Shown here piece after piece: positions 62,526 to 64,000 of a stretch of 64,000 nucleotides of DNA. The notes under the pieces are model-generated. The model ran no database searches. It saw nothing but the letters and a program-made list of their open reading frames with translations, and was not told the DNA's origin. A program made the position numbers and the translations under genes. Source of the DNA: Virgisporangium aliadipatigenens (GTDB taxonomy: Bacteria; Actinomycetota; Actinomycetes; Mycobacteriales; Micromonosporaceae); the NCBI RefSeq assembly GCF_016863615.1, contig NZ_BOPF01000013.1, positions 124,001 to 188,000 of the forward strand, read 5' to 3'. How positions within the stretch are numbered: position 1 is the first letter of the stretch; every line of letters starts with the position of its first letter.

Positions 62526-64000
62526 ATGGCTGATGCCGTTCGGGTGTGGCTGCAGAATCGGAGGCTGCGCACCAAGCTGGCGCTGATGATCGGCGTCGGT
62601 CTGATCGGCGTCGTCCTCAGCTCCGGCATCGGCATGCTCGCCCTGCGGGACTCCGAGACGAAGGCGCACGAGTTGGAGCGTTCGGCCCAGCTCACCCGGG
62701 CCGCGCTTGAGGCCGACATGGCGCACGACGCCGTGCGCGGTGACGTCCTGCGCGCGCTGCTCGCCGCCAGCGGCACCGAGAAGAGCGAGGCGGCCAAGGA
62801 TCTCGACGAGCACAGCGCGATCATGCGGGACAAGCTGACGACGCTCGCCGGGGCCGAGGCCGCTGCCGTCCGGGAGGCCGTCTCCACCGTTCGCCCCCTT
62901 GTGGAGAACTACCTGAGCATCGCCTCCGCCGTCGTCTCGGCCGCGCCCGGTGGCGGTGTGCCGGTCGCGCGGATGCCGGCGTTCGCCGACGCGTTCACGC
63001 AGGTCGAGGAGGAACTGCCGGCCGTCGGCGACGCCCTGCAGGCCCATGCCGAGCGGGTGGCCGACGGGGTGAGTGCGCAGCGGCGTTCGGCCACCCTGCG
63101 GCTGGCCCTCATCGGGCTGCTGTCGGCGGTGTTCCTCGCGCTGCTCGGCGTCGTGTTCGGGCGGGGCATCCTCGCCTCCGTGCGCACCGTCTCGGGCGTG
63201 CTGGAGGCGATGGCCGGCGGCGACCTGTCCCGTTCGGCCGCGGTGCGCCAGACCGACGAGATCGGTGCCATGGCGGGCGCGCTGAACCGGGCGGTGGGCG
63301 GTGTCCGTTCGACCGTGTCGGCGATGACGGCGTCGGCCGGCTCGGTGGCCGACAACGCCGAACGGGTCGCCCGCTCGTCGCACAGCATCGCGGCCTCGGC
63401 GGGCGAGGTGACCCAGCGCGCCGAGGCGGCCGCCGACGCGGCGGAGCGGATCCGCAACAACATCGCCACGACGGCCACCGGCAGCGAGGAGATGGCGGCC
63501 TCGATCAACGAGATCGCCCGCAGCGCCAGCGAGGCGGCCCGCGTCGTCGGCGCCGCCGTCGAGCAGGCCAACCGCACCAACACCCTGATGTCCGATCTGG
63601 GCACGGCGTCCAGCGAGATCGGCAACGTGGTCAAAATGATCACGTCGATCGCCGAGCAGACCAACCTCCTGGCCCTGAACGCCACCATCGAGGCCGCCCG
63701 GGCCGGCGACGCCGGTAAGGGGTTCGCCGTGGTGGCCGGCGAGGTGAAGGATCTGGCGCAGGCGACCTCCCGGGCGACGGACGACATCACCGACCGGGTC
63801 TCCGCGATCCAGGCGGGAACGTCCTCAGCGATGTCCGCCATCGGCGAGATCACCGAGGTCATCGAGCAGATCAACGAGTTCCAGACGCTGATCAGCGCCG
63901 CTGTCGAGGAGCAGTCGGCGACGACCAGCGAGATGCGGCGCAACGTCGGCGAGGTGGCCGACCGCAGCGGCGAGATCATCGACACGGTCGCCGGGATCAC
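62526..64000 (+). CDS. Methyl-accepting chemotaxis protein (3' truncated by window edge)
   Basis: 491 codons visible. TM1 (about 17-37; [21 protein letters not shown]), an outside four-helix-bundle-like sensor (about 40-185), TM2 ([20 protein letters not shown]), a HAMP domain with [21 protein letters not shown], then the signalling coiled coil with the hairpin tip [20 protein letters not shown] and [13 protein letters not shown]. Senses an unknown ligand. It starts [17 protein letters not shown]. Confidence 0.93.
   Translation, partial: MADAVRVWLQNRRLRTKLALMIGVGLIGVVLSSGIGMLALRDSETKAHELERSAQLTRAALEADMAHDAVRGDVLRALLAASGTEKSEAAKDLDEHSAIMRDKLTTLAGAEAAAVREAVSTVRPLVENYLSIASAVVSAAPGGGVPVARMPAFADAFTQVEEELPAVGDALQAHAERVADGVSAQRRSATLRLALIGLLSAVFLALLGVVFGRGILASVRTVSGVLEAMAGGDLSRSAAVRQTDEIGAMAGALNRAVGGVRSTVSAMTASAGSVADNAERVARSSHSIAASAGEVTQRAEAAADAAERIRNNIATTATGSEEMAASINEIARSASEAARVVGAAVEQANRTNTLMSDLGTASSEIGNVVKMITSIAEQTNLLALNATIEAARAGDAGKGFAVVAGEVKDLAQATSRATDDITDRVSAIQAGTSSAMSAIGEITEVIEQINEFQTLISAAVEEQSATTSEMRRNVGEVADRSGEIIDTVAGI

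Overview
The window is one contig piece from a high-GC actinobacterium. GC is visibly around 70% or more, GTG starts are frequent, many promoters look leaderless, and there are CGNR/EamA, SARP-type, DUF222-HNH and FasR-fatty-acid genes. The best guess is Micromonosporaceae (Actinoplanes/Micromonospora relatives). This rests on gene content and style, not on a database match. The right-hand two thirds preserves the gene order of the Mycobacterium tuberculosis Rv2228c-Rv2247 block: RNase H/phosphatase, zinc ribbon, Nif3, ahpE, DUF3052, aceE, PucR-type regulator, fabD, acyl carrier protein, ketosynthase, accD6. Other genes are interleaved.

Layout: 1-4.85 kb holds housekeeping genes (alkylpurine glycosylase, SgcJ-like protein under a MerR-type promoter, malate dehydrogenase, DUF72, divergent CGNR regulator/EamA exporter). 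4.86-13.8 kb is the most unusual stretch. It is a divergent six-gene module sharing one 184-bp promoter region. Leftward are a DUF559-type nuclease, a double winged-helix protein and an 1107-residue AAA/HerA double ATPase. Rightward are a winged-helix protein, a short Rad50/SMC-like ATPase with a four-cysteine insertion, and an unknown helical protein. I read it as an undescribed DNA-processing or defence system. 13.8-19.3 kb: MctP-type symporter with DUF3311, then the RNase H/zinc ribbon/Nif3/flavoprotein series. 19.3-26.4 kb: XRE-TPR regulator divergent from a Prim-Pol-like protein, a PqqD-like/M50/cNMP/FecR-like fusion, a lower-GC pentapeptide protein and tRNA-Val(UAC).

26.5-37.9 kb: ahpE/DUF3052, a fused alpha-beta 2-oxoacid dehydrogenase E1, Nudix, YjbQ, three small membrane proteins, then aceE, a phosphotransferase-fold protein, a TFIIB-type zinc ribbon, gltX and an M28 peptidase. 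37.9-46.5 kb: regulators (GlxA-type, SARP/BTAD), hemerythrin, radical SAM and a DUF222-HNH protein. 46.6-53.0 kb: the fatty acid operon fasR-fabD-fabH-acpP-fabF-accD. 53-64 kb: NagZ-like lipoprotein, DUF3145, hydrolase, DedA, HelD, GNAT, ornithine aminotransferase and a truncated chemoreceptor.

Two sequence-level discoveries cut across genes. First, a 28-codon mini-ORF cassette occurs twice (8.2 kb and 51.5 kb). It sits exactly between the stop of one gene and the start of the next, overlaps both by four bases, and is flanked by copy-specific direct repeats like a target-site duplication. Second, the odd palindrome TCCA-N3-TGGA is dispersed through coding regions at least eleven times, mostly in frame as Ser-Thr-Val/Leu-Asp/Glu.
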